From JAPHSX01 sp039714395 (GTDB lineage: Bacteria; Pseudomonadota; Gammaproteobacteria; Thiohalomonadales; Thiohalomonadaceae): 64,000 nucleotides of DNA. Below are positions 45,845-54,390 of this stretch, in pieces (position 1 is the stretch's first letter; the number at the start of each line of letters is the position of its first letter). Under the pieces are notes generated by a model. It was not told the DNA's origin and ran no database searches. It saw only the letters and a program-made list of their open reading frames with translations. The translations under genes were made by a program, and so were the position numbers. The stretch is taken from the NCBI GenBank assembly GCA_039714395.1, contig JBDLJH010000002.1, positions 124,001-188,000 of the forward strand, in the 5' to 3' direction.

Positions 45845-46276
45845 AGTAAAAAACCCGTAAGATTCCTGTTGTTCGAGGTAGATCTAAGCATATTTACCAT
45901 ACTGAAACCGTCGATTCGCACACATTTCGCATCTCATCTCAGCCATATCGTGACATTAATCACAATGTAGCCACACTGAAATTTGAATGAGTTCTCATAA
46001 CACCCCCACTGTTTAAGATAGCAATGGATATAAAGTCCGTAGGAGTTACCGCTAGATTTATTCTTTTTGAAGAGTCGTTGTGCAGAGTAATGACCTGAAC
46101 TGGCCGTTTCATGTTAGTCCCTTATTGACGGGGAAACGTCAGTTCCCGCATTGTACAAGCTTGCATTCGCTATAATTCATCATGGGGCTGCCCAGTCTCC
46201 CCACAGAAGCCGACCCTCGCTCTGAGGCGTCGGACGGATTATCCCAGCTGTCACCCTATTATTCAATCATTACATA
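45845..46276. other. 432-base gap between the two envelope-machine copies
   Basis: No gene seen. The right half should terminate copy 2 and the left half start copy 1, both on the - strand. It contains a Crp-like palindrome (45949-45964), two mutually exclusive small hairpins (about 46127-46148), a perfect TATAAT on the + strand (46171-46176) without a good -35, and a hairpin at 46210-46233 pairing CCGACCCTC with GAGGCGTCGG (one bulged base). No T run follows the hairpins. Confidence 0.55.
45949..45964 (-). promoter_or_regulatory. Possible Crp-like site before copy 1
   Basis: On the - strand TGTGA-TTAATG-TCACG matches 9 of 10 Crp half-site bases, centred about 112 bases upstream of the 175-residue leader gene. 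Confidence 0.45.
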
Positions 46277-47200
46277 TCAGGAAGGAAGGAACTCGATCGG
46301 ATATCTAAAGGTGTAGGTAGGTACCTTTTCTGCACCAAAATTCAACATCTTGATACGGGCCACCAGTTTTCTCTCCAGAGCTTCATCATTCAGCTCACTG
46401 GAAATGACACGGCATGCGCTCACCTTGCCCGAGGGTTCAATGGTCAGCTCCAACACCAGCTTGCCCGCCAACAGCGGGTTCTTGCGCAGGGCTCGATTGT
46501 AAATGGAATAGATGCGTCCCTTGTTGCTATCGAGCACCCTGCTCACGGTCTCCTGGTCTCGTCGCTTTGGCTGTTTGGTGCGCTTAAACTCCTCCTCCGC
46601 CATCGCCACCAGCGACGGATTAACCGCCTCGGCCTGGGCCACCGCATGTTCGCCCAGCTCGCCACCCTTGCCGGTATCGCGACTATAGCTGCTGGTATCG
46701 ATACCACCACTGCCCCTGGAGGCTGCGGCGATAACATTGCCACCGAGGCGTGCTGCCCTGTTACCACCGGTACTCAGTGCGGAGTTCTGTTTGGCCTTGT
46801 TTGCCGCGTCGGTAGCACGCAAGGCAGAAAGCTCGTCGGCCAGGGCCAGCAAACCGCTCTTTTTTGCCTTGGCCCTCGCCCTGTTCTCCTCCTTCGGCTG
46901 CTCCTTGGGCTGTTCCTTGGGCTTCTCCTCTTTCTTCACTTCCTCAGCTGGTTTTTCCTCTTTCTTCTCCTCTACCTTGGGGGGGGGGGTGCGCTTGCGC
47001 TCCAGCAGGAACTTAGCAAGACGAGGGGGCACCGTCGCCGCCTTGTCACGATCCGGCTCCGGCAGATCGAACAGCGGCACTATCAGGCCAAGCAGCAATG
47101 ACACCGCCATCGCGATCAGCAGTGTTTTGAGAAACAGCCTCTCCTCACCGGTGTTACGGTTCCACGGAAGATAGCCCCGATCCATTGTCACCGTGGTCAT
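46277..47200 (-). CDS. AgmX/GltG-GltJ-like TonB-type protein, copy 2
   Basis: A 307-residue protein with a short cytoplasmic N-terminus, one transmembrane helix (about 26-44), a Lys/Glu/Pro-rich periplasmic spacer (65-115), a Gly/Ser linker and a TonB/AgmX-type C-terminal domain with SIYNRALRKNP, LELTIEPSGKVSACRV and IEFLPS. It is paralogous to 35240-36586 but lacks its coiled-coil extension. Expected to transmit motor force across the periplasm. Confidence 0.89.
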   Translation of the reverse strand: MTTVTMDRGYLPWNRNTGEERLFLKTLLIAMAVSLLLGLIVPLFDLPEPDRDKAATVPPRLAKFLLERKRTPPPKVEEKKEEKPAEEVKKEEKPKEQPKEQPKEENRARAKAKKSGLLALADELSALRATDAANKAKQNSALSTGGNRAARLGGNVIAAASRGSGGIDTSSYSRDTGKGGELGEHAVAQAEAVNPSLVAMAEEEFKRTKQPKRRDQETVSRVLDSNKGRIYSIYNRALRKNPLLAGKLVLELTIEPSGKVSACRVISSELNDEALERKLVARIKMLNFGAEKVPTYTFRYPIEFLPS

Positions 47201-47203
47201 CGC

Positions 47204-47704
47204 TTAGACCTTCTCCTTTGCCTTGCGCATCACCGCCAGTGAAATGGTGGAATAGTTGGCTCTGGAGCAGGTAGCCACGATGCGCTTGAGCAGGCGATAG
47301 GCGATCTCCTTATCACCCATAATCGTCACTTCTCCGGGCACCACCTCACCCTCGGCCTGTAGCAGACCGTTTCGTCTTGCGTGGTGCTGCAACTCTTGCA
47401 GCAAAGGTCCGATCAGCAGCCCCTCCTGGCCTGCGATCTCGGCAATCTTCACAATAGGGCGCCCCTGCACCAGAATATGCTCACTGTTAACCAGCAGCAG
47501 TAGCGTCTCCTCGGGTAACCTGTCCGAGGTCGATTGCGGCAGTTTCACCGACTTGCTGTTGGGCATCTCCTGCACGTTGGAGGAGTTGACCAGCAGGAAG
47601 AAGACGAGGATGGTAAAGATATCCATCAGCGACACCAGGTTGAGTCCGCCTCTGGCGTGTTTGCGCATATCTGCTGCCCGCCCGGCAAAGCGTGGCATCT
47701 TCAT
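47204..47704 (-). CDS. ExbD/TolR-type subunit with Asp, copy 2
   Basis: A 166-residue protein with one transmembrane helix reading LVSLMDIFTILVFF; Asp28 is the expected proton carrier. It overlaps the upstream ExbD gene by four bases. It corresponds to 36602-37096 in copy 1. Confidence 0.93.
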   Translation of the reverse strand: MKMPRFAGRAADMRKHARGGLNLVSLMDIFTILVFFLLVNSSNVQEMPNSKSVKLPQSTSDRLPEETLLLLVNSEHILVQGRPIVKIAEIAGQEGLLIGPLLQELQHHARRNGLLQAEGEVVPGEVTIMGDKEIAYRLLKRIVATCSRANYSTISLAVMRKAKEKV

Positions 47705-48210
47705 CGCTTTGTCCCCTGCTGTGTAGAACCCGGGGCATCACCAATAGAAATATCGGGAAACATCGCCACCTCTTCGGCGGACAGGCCCCTGGAGATCATC
47801 TTGCTACGCGACGCATCCATCAACGCGATAAGGGGGGCATATTTGGTGTCGGGTTCGAGTAACAGAGTGATCTCGGTATGCTCCGGATGGCCCAGTTTGA
47901 GTTTGTAAAGCGCGCTGGAGAGCCCCTTCAGATCCATTGCACCCTCTTTAGCATCCAGTCGGTCTATCGGCTTGCCTACGGCATTGTTAATAATTAAATC
48001 CTTACCCCTGACGATCAGCTCAAGCTGTAACTTCGGCTTATCCTTATCATCACCCACAGCCCCTCCCTGCGGCAGATTAAGCTGCAAGGTAGTAATTTCG
48101 GAGAACACCGCCGTAATCAACAGAAAGGGCACCAGGATCACCATCAGGTTCATAAAGGTGGTGATATTAAGCTCGGTCTCCTTGGGGCGGCGGCGAAAGC
48201 CCTGGATCAT
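47701..48210 (-). CDS. ExbD/TolR-type subunit with Asn replacing Asp, copy 2
   Basis: A 169-residue ExbD/TolR homologue. In NITTFMNLMVILVPF, Asn21 occupies the proton-carrier position, as in the copy 1 counterpart. It overlaps both neighbours by four bases, so all three motor genes are translationally coupled. Confidence 0.92.
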   Translation of the reverse strand: MIQGFRRRPKETELNITTFMNLMVILVPFLLITAVFSEITTLQLNLPQGGAVGDDKDKPKLQLELIVRGKDLIINNAVGKPIDRLDAKEGAMDLKGLSSALYKLKLGHPEHTEITLLLEPDTKYAPLIALMDASRSKMISRGLSAEEVAMFPDISIGDAPGSTQQGTKR

Positions 48211-48866
48211 GCGGCCTCTTCCTCATCGAAGTCACCGCGCGGGGCAGTCACCAGATTGACGCACTGCACCGAGGCCATCTCCAGGCTGTCCACCACCTCG
48301 CTGGTTTTGGTCTGCAAAATCGAATAACAGATCAGCAGCGGTATCGCCGCGATCAGGCCAAAGGCGGTGGTATTCATCGCCACCGAGATACTGGCAGAGA
48401 GCAGATCGGCCTTCTCCGCCGGGTCGGCCTGTGCCACTGCGGTAAAGGCCTGAATCAGTCCGATGATGGTACCGAGCAGTCCCAGCAGGGTTGCCACGTT
48501 GGCCAGGGTACTGAGATAGTGGGTACGCTTCTCCAGTCGCGGGATGATCTCCATCATCCCCTGAGCCATCGCCATCTCAACCTTGGCCTGTTCCTGCTTG
48601 CGCTGCACCCGCTCCAGACCGTAGACCAAAATCTTGCCGATGGCAGCGCGAGACTTCTTGGCCTGTAACAGGGCATCGCCGAAGGAGCCCTTGTAGAGAT
48701 GGGGCACAATGCGTTCCCACTCCTTGCGGTTTCGTATGCGCTCAACGCTAAGGAAGAGGAAACGTTCAACGGCGATGGCAACACCGGCGCTAAAAATAAA
48801 CAAAATGGGGTACATAAACAGCCCGCCATTCTGAAAAAATTTAATCACGCTGTTAAATATCTCCAT
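48207..48866 (-). CDS. ExbB/TolQ/MotA-type proton-channel protein, copy 2
   Basis: About 219 residues, three helices, with the family signatures ATLLGLLGTIIGLIQAF and SVAMNTTAFGLIAAIPLL. ATG 48866 has GGAGGA just upstream; the TTG three bases earlier is unlikely. It is closely similar to the copy 1 protein at 37599, including MAQGMMEIIPRLEKR. Confidence 0.94.
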   Translation of the reverse strand: MEIFNSVIKFFQNGGLFMYPILFIFSAGVAIAVERFLFLSVERIRNRKEWERIVPHLYKGSFGDALLQAKKSRAAIGKILVYGLERVQRKQEQAKVEMAMAQGMMEIIPRLEKRTHYLSTLANVATLLGLLGTIIGLIQAFTAVAQADPAEKADLLSASISVAMNTTAFGLIAAIPLLICYSILQTKTSEVVDSLEMASVQCVNLVTAPRGDFDEEEAA

Positions 48867-48912
48867 CAAATCCTCCAGATTGAATCATCATAATTATTTG
48901 TCCAGTAATTGG

Positions 48913-49188
48913 TTACGGCATTGTCTCTGTGACACGCCCATCCAGCTCGATATCCAGCTCCAGTTGCTGCGAACTGAGTGGCGTATAAAGCTCATCAAGT
49001 ACACTGTGTGCCGGCAGCAAAGGAAAATCCTTCATGCGACTGCGCTGCCATGGGATGATAAAGGTAACTCGTGGGGTCACCTCTATCCCCTTTATCGCTG
49101 CGCTGGGAAGAACAACCCGACTCTGCTCTGCCGCAATCAGTGGCAAGGCCCATAGTGATAACAGGCATATTATCGAGAACCGTCTCAT
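48913..49188 (-). CDS. Small secreted protein of the envelope machine, copy 2
   Basis: A 91-residue protein with a signal peptide (about 1-20). The core VTFIIPWQRS and a following acidic LELDIEL segment match the copy 1 protein at 38287-38568. ATGA overlap with the upstream TPR lipoprotein gene. No recognised family. Confidence 0.78.
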   Translation of the reverse strand: MRRFSIICLLSLWALPLIAAEQSRVVLPSAAIKGIEVTPRVTFIIPWQRSRMKDFPLLPAHSVLDELYTPLSSQQLELDIELDGRVTETMP

Positions 49189-49835
49189 TTTCTGGCCCTT
49201 TTTACTCGGCGCTCCAGGTCAGCAACCCATAGCAATACCTCACGCTCATCGCCACCAACCAGTTCGCGATAGCGTCGGTAATACTCCAGCGCTTTTTCTC
49301 CTTCACCCAGATAAATTTCATAAAGAATAGCGATATTGCGATGACTATTGGCATAGCTCTCATCCGACTCGATTGCCTTTTGGTACATCGCCAGTGCCTG
49401 TTCGAAACGGACCTGGTCACGATAAAATATCCCCAGCTGATTGTAGACCGCGGCCCAGGCCGGACGCAGTTCCAGGGCCTTGAGCCAGGCCTGCTCTGCC
49501 TTCTCTGTATCATCCAGCTGTAAATGGATATTTCCCATATTGGCATAGGCGGCAGCTAGTCTGGGATAACTAATGATTAGCTCTTGCATCAGCTCACGTG
49601 CCGTCAACCACTCACCCGCACGCATCACATCCAGAACGGTATCCAGCGCCTGGCGTTGCATCTCATCCATCGCCACAACTATGGGCTGCTCCTCGGTAGT
49701 CGAAGAGGCCGTGTCAGCATTTACGACACCAGCCTTCGTCTCGGTTGTGCTGCCCGCAGACTTGTCACCTGTGGTGGCACAACCCGCCATAAGCATCCCG
49801 ATAATCAGCAAATAAAGACGGTTATTCACGGCCAT
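49185..49835 (-). CDS. TPR lipoprotein, copy 2
   Basis: A 216-residue lipoprotein with lipobox MAGC (Cys19) and about four tetratricopeptide repeats in the second half. ATG 49835 is chosen for its strong GGAGGT Shine-Dalgarno sequence and proper lipoprotein signal; the upstream frame to 49859 lies inside the previous gene. Paralogue of 38568-39206. Confidence 0.87.
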   Translation of the reverse strand: MAVNNRLYLLIIGMLMAGCATTGDKSAGSTTETKAGVVNADTASSTTEEQPIVVAMDEMQRQALDTVLDVMRAGEWLTARELMQELIISYPRLAAAYANMGNIHLQLDDTEKAEQAWLKALELRPAWAAVYNQLGIFYRDQVRFEQALAMYQKAIESDESYANSHRNIAILYEIYLGEGEKALEYYRRYRELVGGDEREVLLWVADLERRVKRARK

Positions 49836-52605
49836 CGAACACCTCCTCTCCCTGCTCACTCTTTGCGTAGCGGGCCGGGCGCATCTGTGCCAGAACTTCC
49901 AGACTGTGTTTTACCCATGTGTCAAAAATACCCTCGGGTATGCGTACCACATTTGCCTCATGCACCTCTATCGAATTTTCCTCAAACGGGTAGGCCTGCT
50001 CTTCAAGCATCATCTCGTACTGTTCCAGCTCCTCCTCGTTAAGATTGCCGGGGCGCTCCGACTCCATCAGTGCTTCACCAAAACGCCGGTGCAGCTCGGC
50101 AATGTGGAATGAGGCATTAGTCGTCGCCTCCGCTACCTTATGATCGATAACGCTGGAGTAGAGCCTCAACGCCTGCTCCATCTTCGATTTTTTCCGACGA
50201 AGATTCTTCTCCAGGGGTTCGATCAGCTTAACCTTATCGAACTCCTCAAACAGCGGACGCGCCATCGCCAGTTGCGCTGAAGCAGCAAGGAAGCGTGTAC
50301 GTGGTGTACTCGCCCCAGCACTGCCTGTACTGGCCTTAATGATAAAGTCGTACCACCGGTCACGCTGAGACTCGTTGCCCTGTTCATCGTAGAGCTGCGC
50401 CAGCTTCCAGCGCATCTCCATTGCCGGCTCCAACGGTAAAGGAAAACTGTTGATGTAACTTTGGTAAGTGCGAATCCGCGACGGAGTGTCATTTAATTTT
50501 TCGTAAAGTTCGGCGGCCAGCCACAGGGTCTCGCGCTTATCCTTCTCCTCACTCTTTCGCGCAGAGAGCGCCTCAAACTCCTGCGCCGCCTCGCGGGTAT
50601 GACCCGCCTTCATATAGGCCACCGCCAGCTTGTCGCTAATATCGGTCATCAATGGACTCTTCGGGTAGGTACGGCGGAAACGCTTGAGATGTTCAATAGC
50701 CTCACCCCAGCGTTCAGCGGCGAGCAGCGCGGCAGCAGCATCATAATCCGAGGTCACTTGAATCTTCGATCCCGGTGCCAGCTTGCCAACACGCATAAAG
50801 TGGTTGGCAGCACTCTGGGGATAGCCCTCCGCGCGCGCACGTTCTGCCTGTTTATAAATGGCAGCGGCCAACCATTCAACACGCTGCCTGTAGAGTTTGT
50901 CAGTGTTCTTACTCATCTCCAGCACCTGACGATAAGCATGCTCTGCCTCGGCGTAGAGACCCAGCTCGAACTCACTGTAGCCCAGCACAGTCCAGGCGGT
51001 AAGCAGCACCTCATGCTCAGGCAAGGGGCGACGGATCAGTAACAGGCGTACCGTATCCGCGGCACGCTGATAGCGGTGCAAACTATAGAGTTCCTGCGCG
51101 GCATTGGCCAACACTCTAGGGGCTCGAGAATCATCACGAAAGATATCAACGAAATTGAGGCTGCTGCTTACCGAGAGCCAGTGCCAGCGGTCACGGAACT
51201 CGCCCGCTGGCAGCGTTTTCTCATGTTTTTCATAGGCGATAAGAGCGGCATAACCTGCGCTGGCACTATTTTCATCACGTGGGTAATGGTAGGCACTCTT
51301 CTCGTAGACAGAAACAGCGCTATCGAAGCGCTTAATGGAGAAAAAAGTTTCGGCCAGCATAAAGTTAAGCTGTGCCGACTCCGGCTCAGCCGGGAAAGAT
51401 TCCAGATAGCGCCGATACCAGTGGATCGCCTTGTCATAATGCTCGACCTTACCGCTGCGCTGGGCAAGACTGTGAGCATTAGCGGCCAACGCACGGTTGA
51501 TCTCCTTTAAGTGCGGTTTAAGGAAGACTCGCTTCTCCTCGGGCAAAAAACGCCAGTGCTCACCCTGTACCCGGTAGCGCTCAACAAAGGCCTCACGAGC
51601 CTGTTGCAGACTGCGTTTAAATCCACCCAGGCGGTAGCTCTCCAACTCTTTGAGTTGCAGCTGAGGGGCATAGGGATGGCGTGGGGTTTTGTCAAGAAAT
51701 GCATGCGCAGCCTTGGCCGCATCATTGTATCGCTCCTGACTGATGTAGCGTTCCACCAGCACGGCATAAAGCAGGTAGGCATAGGGCTTAAGCGACTCAT
51801 CGACAAACATGCGCTGCAACATATCCTCATCACTCAACGCTGCGGCCAGAGTCGTGCCACGCAGGACGTCGATTATTACCTCTCGCTCACCCCGCGTCAG
51901 CGGTAGCTGTTCCAGTGACTTACCATCGACCAGCATCGCAGGGGTTAACTTGCGTTTGACCAGTTGAAAAAAATCGTCATACGCCGGTTGCAGTTGCATA
52001 CTACGCAACTCTCCCCACGCTTTTTTATAAAGTGCCCTCTCATAAAAGGGGTTAAGCTCACTCCCCTGCAGAATAGCCTCGTAATGGTCCACCGCCTCAC
52101 GGTTTCTTCCCCGGCTAAAGAGGTACTCACCACGACGGAACAGCAACTCCCCGCGATAGTCACTCTCAGGATAGTAGGTGAGGATGTCACCCATCACTTT
52201 AAAATGTTTATCCACCTCCCCCTGTTGGGAATAGGCACGAGCCAGATTATAAAGTATGTGTTCATTATCGGGATGTTGAGGGTCTGCGTTAAGCACTTCC
52301 AGGTAGCGTGCGATGCTGGCGCTATAGTCATCATCAGCCATCTCCATGCTTCCCTCCACCTCAAGGTCAGCAACACGTTTTTTCACCTCACGCTGCAACT
52401 CTGGGTCATGGTGGTGCAACAATACTTCACGATAGGCCTGCAGCAGTTGCTCGGCGCTACTATTGAGTGGAGTGCTATCACCAACATAAACGTGACGATC
52501 ATGCAGTTCGACCAGCCTGGTCTTTTTGTCCTGTTGCTGTGGCAAGGTGACACAACCACCCAGGGCAAGAGCCAGCATAAGGATTAGGAGAGTTGGCAAA
52601 TGCAT
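49822..52605 (-). CDS. Large TPR lipoprotein, copy 2
   Basis: A 927-residue lipoprotein (lipobox LGGC, Cys18) made of tetratricopeptide-like repeats. Segments FRRGEYLFSRGRN, ERPGNLNEEELEQYE and YPFEENSIEVH align with the copy 1 protein. It lacks the acidic PVEAE tail. ATG 52605 overlaps the previous stop by one base (TGATG). Confidence 0.88.
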   Translation of the reverse strand: MHLPTLLILMLALALGGCVTLPQQQDKKTRLVELHDRHVYVGDSTPLNSSAEQLLQAYREVLLHHHDPELQREVKKRVADLEVEGSMEMADDDYSASIARYLEVLNADPQHPDNEHILYNLARAYSQQGEVDKHFKVMGDILTYYPESDYRGELLFRRGEYLFSRGRNREAVDHYEAILQGSELNPFYERALYKKAWGELRSMQLQPAYDDFFQLVKRKLTPAMLVDGKSLEQLPLTRGEREVIIDVLRGTTLAAALSDEDMLQRMFVDESLKPYAYLLYAVLVERYISQERYNDAAKAAHAFLDKTPRHPYAPQLQLKELESYRLGGFKRSLQQAREAFVERYRVQGEHWRFLPEEKRVFLKPHLKEINRALAANAHSLAQRSGKVEHYDKAIHWYRRYLESFPAEPESAQLNFMLAETFFSIKRFDSAVSVYEKSAYHYPRDENSASAGYAALIAYEKHEKTLPAGEFRDRWHWLSVSSSLNFVDIFRDDSRAPRVLANAAQELYSLHRYQRAADTVRLLLIRRPLPEHEVLLTAWTVLGYSEFELGLYAEAEHAYRQVLEMSKNTDKLYRQRVEWLAAAIYKQAERARAEGYPQSAANHFMRVGKLAPGSKIQVTSDYDAAAALLAAERWGEAIEHLKRFRRTYPKSPLMTDISDKLAVAYMKAGHTREAAQEFEALSARKSEEKDKRETLWLAAELYEKLNDTPSRIRTYQSYINSFPLPLEPAMEMRWKLAQLYDEQGNESQRDRWYDFIIKASTGSAGASTPRTRFLAASAQLAMARPLFEEFDKVKLIEPLEKNLRRKKSKMEQALRLYSSVIDHKVAEATTNASFHIAELHRRFGEALMESERPGNLNEEELEQYEMMLEEQAYPFEENSIEVHEANVVRIPEGIFDTWVKHSLEVLAQMRPARYAKSEQGEEVFDGRE

Positions 52606-54080
52606 CACTCTTGCTCCTGTCGGCGTAGCGCCTGGTCGTGGGTACGTGCGATAGCCAGCCGCACCCGCTCCATATAGGCACGGAGGCGCTCATCACGGTC
52701 ATGCAGCGCTGCAAGGCGGGTGCGGCGATACCATTCAGCAACTACGGCAATTTCACCATCCAGAGTGGCATGATCGGCACGAATATATTCCGCCAGATTG
52801 GAGGGTGAATGGGGTGAGCGCGAGCTAGTCTGCAGTGAGGTATAAATGAAACTCTCGGTACGCCGTGCAACATAAGCGACCACACCAATACCTGTAAACT
52901 CATCAGGCTCAGGGTAGAGAGTATGCAGCTGGCTCCACAGCTGTTGAAAATAGTTGCTCTCATCCAGTCTCGCCATGACAGCACCTTCGGCATCCAGGCG
53001 CTGCCGAAGTGCCAGTAAACGAATCAATGTGACCCCAGCGACAGAGTTACGTGCCAGTGGATCAGTTTCACCCTCCAGTACAGCGGCTACCTTCTGTGGC
53101 GCATAAGCCTGAGCATGACGCTGACGCTCAAGCTTCAACGCCTCACGCTCCTTTTTAAATTTTACGCTGAGACGCTGATAATGGTCGATAACTCGCTGGC
53201 TTGCCCCTTTACTGGCAATAGCGGTGGCAATGGCCAGCTCAACCTCTTCATCCAGGCTATCACCGCGATCATAGGCAAGTAGTTCCATCCACGGCACCAT
53301 CGCATACTCCGCACCTCGCTGTGCCAGTTCAGCCCACCCCAGCGCCAACAACGCAGCGCGACTATACGGACCACTTAAGCGAACCCGTCGCAGAAAACGT
53401 TGTGCATCCTGATGCTCCTGCTGCTGCAAAAAGTAGTAACCCAATAGCAGATTGGCACGATCGCGTAGTGCCGCAACGCCAGGCCCCCCATCATCCCGCT
53501 CAGCAAGAACCTGCAGAATATCCAGACCATACGACGCCTGCCCGCCACGCAGTAGCAGTGCAGCATAATTAAAACGTGCCAGCAGCACCGCCCCAGAAGC
53601 CCCCTGCACTTTAGCGTACCGCAGTAAGGCCTGATCGATATCACCACGCTCAAAAGCAGAGAGAGCGAGCATCTGCTGTCGCTCATTCTCAAGCTCCTCA
53701 TTCAACCCACCGGCAATGGCTGACAGCTGCACCGCTGCTGCAGCCATCTCTCCACGCAAACGGTACTGGCGTGCCAGAAGCAGACGCCCCATGTCACGCA
53801 ACTGCCTTATCGAGGGACCACCCTGAAGGGCATCCAGTGTACTTTCAGCCGCCAGCAACATCCCCATTTCACTATAAAGCTGGGCCAGCAGCAGCTTGAG
53901 CCCGGCCAGAGCCTCATCGGAGATCTCACCGGGTTGAGCGATACGTTGTTGCAGTGTGTGGTAAAGGGTGAGCTGACGGGAGAGGAGCGTAGAGGATTGC
54001 TCAGCCGTCGCAGCAGCTGTCATTGCATACAAAGATACAATAAGCGTAATGATCAGTGTAAATGATACGGGTTGCCGCAC
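52605..54080 (-). CDS. Secreted TPR protein, first gene of copy 2
   Basis: A 491-residue protein with a GTG start preceded by a GAGGGGG Shine-Dalgarno-like run. Signal peptide about 1-26, then helical repeats. The segment LRRVRLSGPYSRAALLALGW followed by MVPW matches the copy 1 protein at 43325-45313; the C-terminal charged helices are shorter here. Confidence 0.85.
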   Translation of the reverse strand: MRQPVSFTLIITLIVSLYAMTAAATAEQSSTLLSRQLTLYHTLQQRIAQPGEISDEALAGLKLLLAQLYSEMGMLLAAESTLDALQGGPSIRQLRDMGRLLLARQYRLRGEMAAAAVQLSAIAGGLNEELENERQQMLALSAFERGDIDQALLRYAKVQGASGAVLLARFNYAALLLRGGQASYGLDILQVLAERDDGGPGVAALRDRANLLLGYYFLQQQEHQDAQRFLRRVRLSGPYSRAALLALGWAELAQRGAEYAMVPWMELLAYDRGDSLDEEVELAIATAIASKGASQRVIDHYQRLSVKFKKEREALKLERQRHAQAYAPQKVAAVLEGETDPLARNSVAGVTLIRLLALRQRLDAEGAVMARLDESNYFQQLWSQLHTLYPEPDEFTGIGVVAYVARRTESFIYTSLQTSSRSPHSPSNLAEYIRADHATLDGEIAVVAEWYRRTRLAALHDRDERLRAYMERVRLAIARTHDQALRRQEQE

Positions 54081-54390
54081 ATTGCCCCCTCACATTGGTA
54101 TCGCCACCGGCACCTGAAAGGCGTTTATTCCGGCCCAATGCAATATTAATTATTATTTTATAAATCAATTAGATATCTGCGAATAGAAAGATATACGCAG
54201 TATTCTTAAATTATTTTTATTCACGCTGCAGGTGATTACCCTAATACTCCTACAAATTGTCTGTTTTTTCAATAAATTAGAGGTCATTAAAAATAAATTT
54301 CAGACTATCCATCGATGGTCTCTGGTCAAAGATGCCCGCTTTTCGTTACAGTAGCCGCTATCTTGTCACCGACCCATGCCCCACCCCCAT
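54081..54390. other. 310-base divergent intergenic region
   Basis: An AT-rich region between copy 2 (- strand) and nth (+ strand). It should hold promoters in both directions; A/T-rich -10-like stretches occur around 54140-54165 on the - strand. No Crp/Fnr palindrome, RNA gene or coding frame was recognised. Confidence 0.5.

Noticed and set aside
46024..46098. 24-codon + strand frame in the spacer between machine copies
   Set aside because: Too short, lacks a Shine-Dalgarno sequence and shows no similarity I can recognise.
46201..46270. 3' half of a GEMM riboswitch on the - strand (GACAGCTGGG-like run)
   Set aside because: The required 5' core would fall inside the agmX coding end and is not there.
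46277..54080. Ordinary Tol-Pal or TonB system
   Set aside because: No tolA, tolB or pal is present, two ExbD genes are paired, and the TonB-type proteins end in AgmX/Glt-like domains among TPR proteins.
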